From Acidiflorens sp963841945 (GTDB taxonomy: Bacteria; Acidobacteriota; Terriglobia; Terriglobales; Acidobacteriaceae): a DNA stretch of 64,000 bases. A model generated the notes under the pieces. It ran no database searches and was not told where the DNA came from. It saw only the letters and a list, made by a program, of their open reading frames with translations. The position numbers and the translations under genes are program-made. Below are positions 9,698 to 17,713 of this stretch, in pieces (position 1 is the first letter of the stretch; every line of letters starts with the position of its first letter). The DNA lies in NCBI GenBank assembly GCA_963841945.1, contig CAWJFC010000001.1, positions 186,001 to 250,000 of the forward strand, written 5' to 3'.

Positions 9698-9913
9698 ACA
9701 GTCGCCAGTCGTTGGTCGCCAGTCGTTGGTCGGTGGTCGTTAGCCGTTTGTCCCGCGCCAGGCGTTGCGACCACTAAGCACACCATCCAAACTCTCGACC
9801 CTGGGAAGCCATCCATCAATCTAAAAACGCTGGCTGGTAGAATTTCGAGATTAAGCCAAATTGGCGAGGGCGAATAGCTACCAGCGAACGACGAAGGACT
9901 AACGACTAACGAC
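9698..9913. repeat. Degenerate short tandem repeats, GTCGCCAGTCGTTGGTC type
   Basis: A stretch between divergent genes with repeating CAGTCG, GTTGGTC and CGTTAGC words at 9698-9752 and an echo at 9882-9910 (GAACGACGAAGGACTAACGACTAACGAC). Similar low-complexity runs built on other heptads occur at 16653, 25497, 30208 and 31441. No coding sense. Confidence 0.6.
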
Positions 9914-9914
9914 C

Positions 9915-10589
9915 TTGCTCCCCGACACCTCCACCATCCGCTCACTCTTTCTCGACGGCCCCGCCGGACGCCTCGAGGCCCTGCTCAACAATGGCTCTCC
10001 CACGGCCACGCACGCGGCGTTAGTCTGCCATCCGCATCCGCTGTATGGAGGAACGCTGCACAACAAGGTCGTCTTCCACGCCATGAAAGCGCTCAACAGC
10101 TTCGGATTTCCCGTCCTGCGCTTCAACTTCCGTGGTACCGGCCTGAGCGAAGGAGAGCATGCGAACGGCATCGGCGAAGTCGACGACGTGCGAACCGCTC
10201 TCGAATGGCTTGAACGCGAATTTCAGCTTCCAATCATCTTCGCCGGATTTTCCTTCGGGGCGGCGGTAGGTCTCCGGGCGGCTTATAACGACGACCACGT
10301 GCCAGCACTTATCGCGTTAGGCCTGCCAGCGGTCTCCATCCCCTCCGAGCAAGGCGAAGCCCGCACCTACAAGTTCGAATTCCTCCGCGAATGCATGAAA
10401 CCAAAACTCTTTGTGAGTGGAGCCCGCGATCAGTTCGCTCCTCCCGGCAAACTGGAAGCCTTGGTCAGCACCTTCGCTGAACCCAAAAAACTCGTCCGCG
10501 TCGAGGCCGCCGATCATTTTTTTGAAGGACGATTGAAAGAGATGCGCTCGGAAGTCGAAGGCTGGATAAGGGCTGAGGGATTTGCATGA
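9915..10589 (+). CDS. Alpha/beta hydrolase (dienelactone hydrolase/YqiA-like serine hydrolase)
   Basis: 224-residue soluble alpha/beta hydrolase. The oxyanion region LVCHPHPLYGGTLHN, the nucleophile elbow GFSFGA (Ser in GxSxG, about residue 114), the acid in SGARDQFAPP and the catalytic His in AADHFFEG are all present. Starts at a TTG (9915) directly after the repeat tract; no better start is visible. Its TGA overlaps the ATG of the glycerate kinase gene (ATGA at 10586), indicating a two-gene operon. The family covers short-chain esterases of uncertain substrate; no lid domain is present. Confidence 0.85.
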   Translation: MLPDTSTIRSLFLDGPAGRLEALLNNGSPTATHAALVCHPHPLYGGTLHNKVVFHAMKALNSFGFPVLRFNFRGTGLSEGEHANGIGEVDDVRTALEWLEREFQLPIIFAGFSFGAAVGLRAAYNDDHVPALIALGLPAVSIPSEQGEARTYKFEFLRECMKPKLFVSGARDQFAPPGKLEALVSTFAEPKKLVRVEAADHFFEGRLKEMRSEVEGWIRAEGFA

Positions 10590-11938
10590 TCGACCGCCAG
10601 TTCCGCGTCACGCGCGATACTGCCCGCGGCATCTTTACGACCGCCCTCCAGAACGCCTCTATTCAAAGCGCCTTCGCTCGCCATGTGCATTGCGAGCGCG
10701 GACTACTGCGTATCTGCGACGACCTTTACGACCTTAACTCTTACTCGCGCGTCTTCGTGGTGTCCATGGGCAAGGCGGGGCACACGATGGCAGCAGCGCT
10801 TGCGGCCCAGGTTGGCAGCCGTCTCGAAGGCATCGTCGCTTCGCCGGTCGAGCCGGCCAATCTTCAATCTGAAGGTCAGGTTCGTGGCTTCCGGTACTTT
10901 CGCGGAGGGCATCCCATCCCGACCGCCGAATCCATTCGCGCCGCCGAAGCCATCCTGAAGTCTCTGCGCGCCCTCGACGGCGCGTCGCTCGTCATCTTCA
11001 TGATCTCTGGCGGTGGATCTTCCATCGTCGAAAAACCGGTTGTGAACCTGGAAGACAACGAAATCTCGCTTGATGATCTCATCGCCACCTATCGCGCACT
11101 CGTCCACTCGGGCGCGCCGATTGCCGAGATCAACGCCATCCGCAAGCATCTCTCTGCCGTCAAGGGAGGACGCCTCGCGCAGGCAGCTTATCCCGCGCGG
11201 CAGGTTTCGATCCTCGTCTCCGACGTGCCCGACTCTACGCCCGACGCGTTGGCCTCCGGCCCGACTATGCCCGACTCGACGTCCGTTCACGATTGCGAGC
11301 TTATCGCCGCCAAATATGGACTGCTCGACCAATTCCCGCCTTCGAGCGCCGATCTCTTCCGCCAGCACGCGCTTGAGGAGACTCCCAAGTCCGACGATCC
11401 GGCATTCGTGCGCGCTCGCTGGTGGACTGTGCTCTCGAACAGGACGGCGCTTGAGGAAGCGGCCGCGGCCGCGAAAGCGGCAGGCTTCACCGTTGAGATG
11501 GACAATTCCTGCGACGACTGGGACTACGAAAAGGCGGCCGAGTATCTGGTGAACCGCGTGCGCGGGCTGTGCGCAAACGGATCACAAGGGAACGGCGCTA
11601 AAATCTGTTTGCTCTCGGGCGGCGAGGTCACTGTCACCGTTCGGAACGGAGGCATTGGGGGACGCAATCAGCAATTTGCCCTCGCCTGTGCGGAGAAGAT
11701 CGCCGGCGCGAACATTACCATTCTCAGCGCGGGCACCGACGGAATCGACGGCGACAGCCCCGCAGCAGGGGCTGTGGCGGATGGAACCACGGTCGAGCGC
11801 GCCGGCGGATTCGAGGCAGTTCGCGAGGCGCTTGCGCGCTTCGATGCCTATCCTTTATTCGACGCGCTCGGCGATGCCGTTACAACTGGCCCAACTGGCA
11901 ACAACCTGCGCGACCTCCGGATTCTCCTGGCAATCTGA
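10586..11938 (+). CDS. Glycerate 2-kinase, GckA/MOFRL type
   Basis: 450-residue class II glycerate kinase that phosphorylates D-glycerate at C2 in glycerate/serine or non-phosphorylated sugar pathways. N-terminal DUF4147 domain: VSMGKAGHTMAAALA, GGHPIPTAESIRAAEAIL, MISGGGSSIVEKPV, IRKHLSAVKGGRLAQAAYPA and SDVPDSTPDALASGPT. C-terminal MOFRL domain: LLSGGEVTVTVRNGG, GGRNQQFALACAEK and SAGTDGIDGDSPAAGAV, followed by GPTGNNLRD. Full length for the family. Translationally coupled to the preceding hydrolase. Confidence 0.93.
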   Translation: MIDRQFRVTRDTARGIFTTALQNASIQSAFARHVHCERGLLRICDDLYDLNSYSRVFVVSMGKAGHTMAAALAAQVGSRLEGIVASPVEPANLQSEGQVRGFRYFRGGHPIPTAESIRAAEAILKSLRALDGASLVIFMISGGGSSIVEKPVVNLEDNEISLDDLIATYRALVHSGAPIAEINAIRKHLSAVKGGRLAQAAYPARQVSILVSDVPDSTPDALASGPTMPDSTSVHDCELIAAKYGLLDQFPPSSADLFRQHALEETPKSDDPAFVRARWWTVLSNRTALEEAAAAAKAAGFTVEMDNSCDDWDYEKAAEYLVNRVRGLCANGSQGNGAKICLLSGGEVTVTVRNGGIGGRNQQFALACAEKIAGANITILSAGTDGIDGDSPAAGAVADGTTVERAGGFEAVREALARFDAYPLFDALGDAVTTGPTGNNLRDLRILLAI

Positions 11939-12490
11939 CTTGGGAAGCTTCGCCGAGTTGGCTCGGTGCGCGCGGGCAGATTGGCTATTGACCAGTAAGT
12001 TATCAAACCCCTCCCATGCGATCTTTTGGAATCAGCAACTTGGAGTGTCTTTCGGGCTAGATCTTTGAGGAATAAGGACTTACGTGCTCTATAAGAATCA
12101 GAAACTTAGCTATCGGGCTAATTTGATCTTTGAAAACAAAAGACTTAGCCGTAAGATATATATAAATCAATAACTTGGCACGAGGGCGGGAAATCGGGCG
12201 TCAACTCCCGGGTCTCAGGAATCGTGTAGACCCCCTTCTGAATTTTCGGATGTGATCTGCGGGAAGTGGGACGGCGATGGCACGCGGAGATCTGAATACC
12301 AGATTCCCATGGTCAATTTTTGCCGTCACTTGCGGGCCACTTCTTCAGCTCTTCATCATCTCTTCATCAAGCGAAGTACATGTACCACCGCGCTCGTAAA
12401 ATCCTGTAAATGCGGCAACTTGCGCAGCGCGGGGCAACTTACCCGCATCCAACGGGTTAACGAGAAAAAACACATTTTGGAGGCTTTCGC
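11939..12490. other. Intergenic region with an AT-rich degenerate repeat cluster
   Basis: No credible gene. Positions about 12018-12182 hold at least five degenerate copies of an AATCANNAACTTRGC word (for example GGAATCAGCAACTTGG, GAATCAGAAACTTAGC, AAATCAATAACTTGGC), spaced by GATCTTTGA and GGGCTA words, markedly more AT-rich than the surroundings. The same word recurs at 47497-47580. The last 80 bases lead into the barrel gene with GGAGG at 12479. Confidence 0.6.
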
Positions 12491-13096
12491 TTGAAACGTA
12501 CTTTGAGTATTGCTCTGTTTTGTTCGCTCGCCTGCGCCACGATCATTGGCACATCCAACTTCGCTCAGGCCCAGCGGGTGGATTTTGGCTTCGCGGTCAG
12601 CGGGATCGAAGCGCCTTCCGCCAGTTCCGCCGACGGAAGCCATACCGGCGTGTCGCTCACCGGCGGCACATACCTCGGCTTCAACGGGGACGTCCTTTTC
12701 TGGCATAACCTGGGCTTCGGCGCGGAGATCAACTGGCGCGCCTCACAGGCGCAGGACTATTTTGGCCAGGGCTTCAACTATCGGCCAATTTTCTACAACT
12801 TCAACGCCGTCTATTCACCGAAGATTGCGTCCCACGTTTACGTTGACCTGGTTGCGGGCATCGGCGCCGAGGACACTCACTACTACACGGGTACCGTCTG
12901 CGGCATCTACTCCTGCTCGAACTACCAGTCAATCAGCCACTTTGACGGAGACTTCGGCGGCGGCCTCAAACTCCTGGCTACCCACCATATCTTCATCCGT
13001 CCGGAAGCGCGAGTGTACCTGGTCAACAACAATCAGGAGTTCAGCTCCAATCACTTAGTTCGTTACGGTGCCACGCTCGGCTACACTTTCCGGTAA
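12491..13096 (+). CDS. Outer-membrane beta-barrel protein, paralogue 1
   Basis: 201-residue exported barrel protein. The TTG start at 12491 is fixed by GGAGG seven bases upstream and by an N-terminal signal peptide (KRTLSIALFCSLAC ... FAQAQ, cleavage near residue 28). The mature part alternates short amphipathic strands with Gly turns and ends in Phe-Arg (GYTFR), close to the C-terminal aromatic signature recognised by the Bam machinery. It aligns along its length with the next gene (shared FY[ND]FNA, DFGGG, IRPE, EFSS, VRYGA and GYTF blocks), a tandem duplication. Pore or adhesive function unknown. Confidence 0.82.
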   Translation: MKRTLSIALFCSLACATIIGTSNFAQAQRVDFGFAVSGIEAPSASSADGSHTGVSLTGGTYLGFNGDVLFWHNLGFGAEINWRASQAQDYFGQGFNYRPIFYNFNAVYSPKIASHVYVDLVAGIGAEDTHYYTGTVCGIYSCSNYQSISHFDGDFGGGLKLLATHHIFIRPEARVYLVNNNQEFSSNHLVRYGATLGYTFR

Positions 13097-13104
13097 ATCA
13101 GAGG

Positions 13105-13131
13105 GGTCACCGGTGATCGGCACCGGTGACC
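13105..13131 (+). terminator. Perfect 11-bp stem-loop after the first barrel gene
   Basis: GGTCACCGGTG and CACCGGTGACC flank a 5-base loop, eight bases after the stop codon. No U-tract follows, so it may be a factor-dependent terminator or mRNA-stabilising hairpin rather than a classical intrinsic one. Confidence 0.55.
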
Positions 13132-13373
13132 TCAACAATAGCTTTCAGTTCCGTGCTCTGCGCTGTAACCTCTAACCTCTGCAATCTCAGTAGTCAATTT
13201 GAGTCCCCGCGCTTTATGATAGCGGGGCATCTAATTTCTTAATCAGAGTCGCCGGGAGCCTGAGGGATCGCCCGGCTGCGTAGAAGTTCTGACTTGTCTC
13301 GACTTCCGCAGCCTCGTCCACCTTGCGCCATCATTCGTCGGCCACTGAAGATATTATCTGTGGAGGATTTGGA

Positions 13374-14000
13374 TTGAAACGAGCACTGCGCGTTGCGATG
13401 TTTTTATCATTTGCGTGGGCGGCCATCGCCATCTTTGCCAACTTTGCCTGCGCCCAGCAAATCGATGTGGCCGTCGGGGGTTCGTCGATGTTCGCTCCCT
13501 CCGCCAGCCAGGCCTTTGGCGACCATGAACCGCAGTCGCTCGACGCGGGAATCTATCCGTCCGTCAGCGCCGACTACCTCTTCTTCCGCGGCCACTTTGG
13601 AGTCCAGGGCGAGTTTGCCCGCCGCTGGAACAATTCCACGTATCTTCCCGGATTCATCAATCTTCCCTATAAACCACTGTTCTATGATTTCAACGCCATC
13701 TGGGTTTCGAGGCCTATTCGCCACCGGTTCAATGTCGAACTCCTGGGCGGCGGGGGCGTGCAGAACACGCGTTTCTATCTCGAAGGCTGCACCGGCTCCA
13801 GCTGCTTCGGCACCAGCAACCACTTTCTGGCTGACTTCGGCGGCGGCATCAAGTACTACGCCTGGCGCCATTTCTTCGTGCGGCCGGAGGGACGCTTCAT
13901 GATCATCCGCAAGAACGTGGAATTCAGCTCCGACCACGCCGTGCGCTACGGGGCCTCGATCGGCTACACGTTTGGCGGCGGCGGAACCACGATACGGTAG
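13374..14000 (+). CDS. Outer-membrane beta-barrel protein, paralogue 2
   Basis: 208 residues from a TTG at 13374 with GGAGG upstream (TGGAGGATTTGGATTG). As in its neighbour, a Lys-Arg signal peptide (KRALRVAMFLSFAW ... CAQQ) precedes a small barrel ending in GYTFGGGGTTIR. Shared blocks with paralogue 1: FYDFNAIW/FYNFNAVY, LADFGGGIK/DGDFGGGLK, FVRPEGR/FIRPEAR, EFSSDHAVRYGASIGYTF/EFSSNHLVRYGATLGYTF. The last seven residues after the aromatic end are an extra Gly-rich tail not seen in paralogue 1. Function unknown; tandem copies suggest dosage or variant use of one envelope role. Confidence 0.82.
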   Translation: MKRALRVAMFLSFAWAAIAIFANFACAQQIDVAVGGSSMFAPSASQAFGDHEPQSLDAGIYPSVSADYLFFRGHFGVQGEFARRWNNSTYLPGFINLPYKPLFYDFNAIWVSRPIRHRFNVELLGGGGVQNTRFYLEGCTGSSCFGTSNHFLADFGGGIKYYAWRHFFVRPEGRFMIIRKNVEFSSDHAVRYGASIGYTFGGGGTTIR

Positions 14001-14033
14001 TCATGCCGCGCCCGCACCAATTATGATAGCGGC

Positions 14034-14477
14034 ATGAATGGGTTCGGCTTCTCGGGCGAGATGGTTTTCCTGTTTTTTCTGGCGCTGATCCTTTTCGGCC
14101 CCAAGAAACTGCCGGAAATCGGCCGCCAGATCGGGCGCCTGATGAACGAATTCCGCCGCGCCTCGAACGAATTTCGTTCCCAGATCGAGTCTGAAATCAA
14201 CGCCGTCCAATCCGACGTGAAACCGCAATTCCTGCCGCCGCTGAAGGAACCGTTAGGCGCGATCGCCAGCCGTATCTTCAATCCGCCCTCGGGCGCGGAA
14301 CTGCAATCCGCCGAAGCGAAGCCGGCCGTGGCGACCGCCCCCAACGCCTCTACCACCGCGACGGCCAATAAATCCCCTATAGAGACCGGGCCTACCCCGT
14401 CCCAAGCCGCTGCCAGCGAGCCCGTGGGGGCCGCCGCGAATTCCTCTCCCGCGCCGAAAGTCGCTCCCGATGCCTGA
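14034..14477 (+). CDS. tatB: Twin-arginine translocase TatA/TatB-family subunit
   Basis: 147 residues: a short N-terminal membrane helix (GEMVFLFFLALILFG, residues 8-22), the FGPKKLPEIGRQIGRL hinge and amphipathic helix (22-37), and a long Pro/Ala/Ser/Thr-rich cytoplasmic tail. An acidic residue (Glu9) at the start of the helix and the GPKKLPEIGR hinge favour TatB over TatA, but the tail is not diagnostic. The stop overlaps the tatC start by 8 bases, so the pair is a tat operon exporting folded proteins. A dedicated TatA, if separate, lies outside this window. Confidence 0.85.
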   Translation: MNGFGFSGEMVFLFFLALILFGPKKLPEIGRQIGRLMNEFRRASNEFRSQIESEINAVQSDVKPQFLPPLKEPLGAIASRIFNPPSGAELQSAEAKPAVATAPNASTTATANKSPIETGPTPSQAAASEPVGAAANSSPAPKVAPDA

Positions 14478-15273
14478 AGCGGCCGCCTCGCCATCCCTTA
14501 ACGAGTCCGGTAAGGACGCGATGCCCACCATGGGCTTCCTCGATCATCTCGAGGAACTGCGCAAGCGCATCGTCTACTCCATCGTCGCGGTCTTAGTCTG
14601 CTTCATCGTCTGCTGGTTCGGAGCGGGGCGCCTCGTGGACCTGATGCAGCGTCCCATCACGGACGTTCTGCACCGCCACAATCTACCGGACAAGCTCGTC
14701 TACCTTAACCCAGTCGACCCCTTCAACCTGTACCTGAAGGTTGCGGGCGTTGCCGGACTCTTCCTGGCCTCGCCGTTCGTGCTGTATCAGCTCTGGCTGT
14801 TTATCGCGCCGGGACTGTATCGGCACGAGAAAAAGTACGTGATGCCGTTCATGGCCTCGAGCGTCGGCTTATTTCTGCTGGGCGGATATTTTGGCTATCG
14901 CATCGTGTACCCGCGCGCACTCGAATTCCTGATCGACTTCGGCAAGCAGTTCGCCCCCATGATCACGATCGAGGAATACACCTCGCTCTTTGTGACCATC
15001 ATTGTCGGCATGGGCGCGATCTTCGAGATGCCGATACTCGTCTTCTTTCTGGCGCTCATGGGCATCATCAGCGCCGGCTGGATGTGGCGCAACATCCGTT
15101 ACTCGATTATGGGAATTTTCATCGTGGCGGCGATCATCACGCCCACGCCCGATATCGTGAATATGTGCATCTTCGCCGCGCCCATGCTCGGCCTGTACGT
15201 ACTCAGTATCGGAATCGCGTGGATGGTGCATCCCAGCCAGCGTAAGAAGCGCGCCGACAAGAAGGCAACGTAG
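14470..15273 (+). CDS. tatC: Twin-arginine translocase TatC
   Basis: 267-residue inner-membrane protein that binds the twin-arginine signal. Features in order: MGFLDHLEELRKRIVYS at the N-terminus with the functionally important Glu-Glu-Leu-Arg, six predicted membrane helices, the periplasmic LVYLNPVDPFNLYLKV loop (the family's PxExF-like region reads PVDPF), LFIAPGLYRHEKKY, and FEMPILVFFLALMGI. Carries a basic C-terminal tail (KKRADKKAT). Full length. Confidence 0.95.
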   Translation: MPEAAASPSLNESGKDAMPTMGFLDHLEELRKRIVYSIVAVLVCFIVCWFGAGRLVDLMQRPITDVLHRHNLPDKLVYLNPVDPFNLYLKVAGVAGLFLASPFVLYQLWLFIAPGLYRHEKKYVMPFMASSVGLFLLGGYFGYRIVYPRALEFLIDFGKQFAPMITIEEYTSLFVTIIVGMGAIFEMPILVFFLALMGIISAGWMWRNIRYSIMGIFIVAAIITPTPDIVNMCIFAAPMLGLYVLSIGIAWMVHPSQRKKRADKKAT

Positions 15274-15315
15274 TTCGACGAAAGCAAAACCATTGAAGGA
15301 TGAACGAAAAAGCAC

Positions 15316-16368
15316 ATGAGACCCGTTAACACTTTGACCAACGCCATCCTTTGTGGACCTTCGTGTCCTTCGTGGTTAAGACTCTCGCGGGCCTTGCTCG
15401 TGCTCTCAGCCCTGACCACCACCGCCTGCTCCAAACCCGCTCCCATGCCGACGCCTTCGACCGTTGCGGCCGCGGCGGTAGCCAAGTCCGAAGCTGCTGG
15501 CGATCCCGCCCCGGCAGCCGATACTGCCCCGCTCCCGCACATCGACACCAAGCGCGCCTTCGAATACACGCGCGAGGTCACCGCGTTCGGTCCGCGCTAC
15601 ATGGGCAATGAAGCCCACAAAAAACTCGAGCACTATATTCTGGATCATCTTAGAGAAGACCACCTCAACGCCGAGCAGATTGAAACCGACGACTTTGTCG
15701 CCGATACGGTCGAGGGCAAATTTCCCGTCCACAACATCATTGCGAAATTCCCGGGCAAGAAGGATGGGATCATCGCCATCCTTGGCCATTACGACACCAA
15801 CTATCCGCTGAGAAACATCGGCTATGTCGGGGCGAATGATGGAGGCTCTTCAACCGCCATCCTGCTCGAATTCGCCAACCAGTTCCGCGGCAAAGTCCGC
15901 GACGGGTACAGCGTCTGGCTGGTCTGGACCGATGGCGAAGAAGCCGTACGCAGCTGGTCTGACACGGACAGCCTCTACGGGACGCGCCATCTGGCCGAGA
16001 AGTGGGAGAAGGATGGGACGCTGAAAAAGATGAAGGCGCTTTTCGTCATGGACATGATCGCAGCTAAAGATGTGAACATCCTGCGCGACGACAACTCCAC
16101 GCCCTGGCTGTTAGACCTGATTCGCACGGCGGCCGCCCGCGGCGGCTACCAGTCGCACTTCTACGCTCTCGAAACGCCGATGGAAGACGACCATCTACCG
16201 TTCGTGAAGCGCGGCGTACCGAGCGCGGACGTCATCGACATGCCCTACGGCTACAACGACGTTTTCCACCACACCGCGCAAGACACGATGGACAAGCTCG
16301 ATCCGCGCAGCCTGGAGATTGTGGGGAACACGATACTGGAGACGGTGCACCTGCTGGATCAACGCTAA
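15316..16368 (+). CDS. M28 family zinc peptidase / glutaminyl cyclase-like lipoprotein
   Basis: 350 residues. A hydrophobic segment ends in a lipobox-like LTTTAC (Cys38), followed by an Ala/Pro linker and an M28 fold with zinc ligands in LGHYDTNY, GANDGGSST, TDGEEA, the MDMIAA segment and DVFHHTAQDT. The LGHYD...DGG...DGEEA order is also that of bacterial glutaminyl-peptide cyclotransferases, so either peptidase or cyclase is possible. Oddity: codons 13-22 are a copy of the dispersed CCACGAAGGACACGAAGG repeat on the minus strand (15349-15379), so the repeat has become part of the leader or the true start lies further in. Confidence 0.85.
   Translation: MRPVNTLTNAILCGPSCPSWLRLSRALLVLSALTTTACSKPAPMPTPSTVAAAAVAKSEAAGDPAPAADTAPLPHIDTKRAFEYTREVTAFGPRYMGNEAHKKLEHYILDHLREDHLNAEQIETDDFVADTVEGKFPVHNIIAKFPGKKDGIIAILGHYDTNYPLRNIGYVGANDGGSSTAILLEFANQFRGKVRDGYSVWLVWTDGEEAVRSWSDTDSLYGTRHLAEKWEKDGTLKKMKALFVMDMIAAKDVNILRDDNSTPWLLDLIRTAAARGGYQSHFYALETPMEDDHLPFVKRGVPSADVIDMPYGYNDVFHHTAQDTMDKLDPRSLEIVGNTILETVHLLDQR
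15349..15379 (-). repeat. Dispersed repeat type B inside the M28 leader region
   Basis: Read on the minus strand: AACCACGAAGGACACGAAGG, then TCCACAAAGG. Matches copies at 30718, 31900 and 37889. The only copy that lies within an annotated coding region, where it encodes part of the N-terminus. Confidence 0.75.
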
Positions 16369-16718
16369 TCTCCGATTCAACTTTTCCCGGTTGTAATCCC
16401 GAACCGCTTTGCCTTGTCATTCCGAACACAGGGAGGGATCGGCAGCTCGCGGCAGAATCAGGGACAGGCAAGTTAGAGTTCAATTTCTAATCCAATCCTA
16501 ATTTCGAAAACGCGCGTAACCGCTCCCACTCCGCCCGTAACACGCCAAAATCTGATCTTATGCCGCGCCTCTGCCGATATAACCGAGTTGTGGTGCCCTC
16601 TACATTGCAGCGTGCGGCTCGCAAGGCATTGAAGGCGCAACCATGAACGCAAGCGTTCGGCGTTCGGCGTTCGGCGCTCCGGTTGCGTCAAACAACTTGC
16701 AAAAGGGAGCTCGAAACG
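16369..16718. other. Intergenic region with a GCGTTCG mini-repeat
   Basis: No gene seen. 16653-16676 has GCGTTCG-type heptads in tandem (GCGTTCGGCGTTCGGCGTTC). The final bases provide the AAGGGAGC ribosome-binding site for the next gene. Confidence 0.5.
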
Positions 16719-17168
16719 ATGAAGAGTGTTATAACTTTTTTCTTTGTTCTTTTTCTGGCGGTGGCGCTCTATGGAGAGGACGTTCATGCAAGAGACGCAG
16801 ACGCGGCCCAGATCATTGCCCTTGAGAAGATGTGGAATCAGGTGCAGATGGCTCGGGACTGGCACGCGCTGGACAAACTAATTGGGGACCGATTTCTCGG
16901 AACCTATTCCAGCGGGCGCTTTGGACGAAAAGTCGACTTCATCGATCATACGAAGCACTCCAACGTCAGGCCCGCCCACGTAACGATCCACGATTTGAAC
17001 GTCGAAGTTTACGGCGATACCGCCGTCGTCGTCGGCATCTATCGCACGCAGGGAACGGACAATTCCAAGTCTTTCGATGAAGTGGGGCGCTTTACCGACA
17101 CCTGGGTTCGCAGCGACGGAAAATGGCAGTGCGTGGCCGCCCATGCCAGCCTTCTCGAAGGTAAGTGA
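16719..17168 (+). CDS. Secreted SnoaL/DUF4440-like (NTF2 fold) protein
   Basis: 149 residues: a signal peptide (KSVITFFFVLFLAVALYG) and an NTF2-like cone fold with IIALEKMWNQVQMARDWHALDKLI, a DTAVVVGIYRTQG strand and GRFTDTWVRSDGKWQCVAAHAS at the end, the usual DUF4440 C-terminal signature. Such proteins bind or turn over small ligands, but no catalytic residues can be named. ATG at 16719 has AAGGGAGC upstream and is preferred to an in-frame ATG 12 codons earlier, which would bury the signal peptide. Confidence 0.75.
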   Translation: MKSVITFFFVLFLAVALYGEDVHARDADAAQIIALEKMWNQVQMARDWHALDKLIGDRFLGTYSSGRFGRKVDFIDHTKHSNVRPAHVTIHDLNVEVYGDTAVVVGIYRTQGTDNSKSFDEVGRFTDTWVRSDGKWQCVAAHASLLEGK

Positions 17169-17290
17169 TCGGCGTGCAACTGGTCTTCGGCGGGCTGACT
17201 TCGAGACGCGTCCGAGTTGGAGTAATAGATCCGAGCTCCTGGGTACCGAGAGCTGACATCTTCACTCAGCTTCGCTAACATATCGGAACG

Positions 17291-17614
17291 ATGCTCAAAC
17301 ACATCTTGTCCGCTCTCACTCTGTTTGCCTCCATCACTTCCGCCGCGCAGGCTCCAGAGGCCCCGGCCAAGCCGCTTCCGCCCGGCCCGATGCAGGCCAA
17401 GATAAAAGCCGCCTGCACGCAATGCCACAACACGAGCCGCATCTGGGACCAACACCTGACGCGCAAGGAATGGGCGGACGAACTCGACAAGATGGCGGGG
17501 CTCGGCGCAGTCGTCCCGAGCGCGAACCGGAAAGGCTTTCTCGATTATCTGACCGCGAACTTCGGCCCGCAAAAAGGGGCAAAGAAGACGCCGAAGACAG
17601 CCGACGCAAAGTAG
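17291..17614 (+). CDS. Small periplasmic monohaem c-type cytochrome-like protein
   Basis: 107 residues: signal peptide ending near SAAQA (residues 1-20), a Pro-rich spacer and one haem c site CTQCH (42-46) in a short helical domain with the segment HLTRKEWADELDKMAGLGA. Similar short domains appear as cytochrome subunits linked to PQQ or quinohaem dehydrogenases. No distal axial Met is obvious (the only Met after the motif is in DKMAG). Likely an electron carrier; partner unknown. Confidence 0.78.
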   Translation: MLKHILSALTLFASITSAAQAPEAPAKPLPPGPMQAKIKAACTQCHNTSRIWDQHLTRKEWADELDKMAGLGAVVPSANRKGFLDYLTANFGPQKGAKKTPKTADAK

Positions 17615-17656
17615 AACACTCGTGTAGAGCGGACACTGCTGTTCGCCTAGGCAGCG

Positions 17657-17703
17657 AGAAGACAGTGTCAGAACACTGTGTCAGAACGCTATGTCAGACA
17701 GCG
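17657..17703. repeat. Short tandem repeat, GTGTCAGAACACT type
   Basis: Four imperfect 12-13-base units: CAGTGTCAGAAC, ACTGTGTCAGAAC, GCTATGTCAGAC, AGCGTGTC. Lies between the convergent cytochrome and CrtC-like genes; each unit contains a near-palindromic ACAGTGT/ACACTGT core. Confidence 0.55.
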
Positions 17704-17713
17704 TGTCTCCGAA

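Noticed and set aside
12018..12182. CRISPR array or retron msr/msd
   Set aside because: Repeats are too short and degenerate, without unique spacers, and no reverse transcriptase is near.
17657..17703. CRISPR-like array from the tandem GTGTCAGAAC units
   Set aside because: Units are 12-13 bases with no spacers and there are no cas genes in the window.
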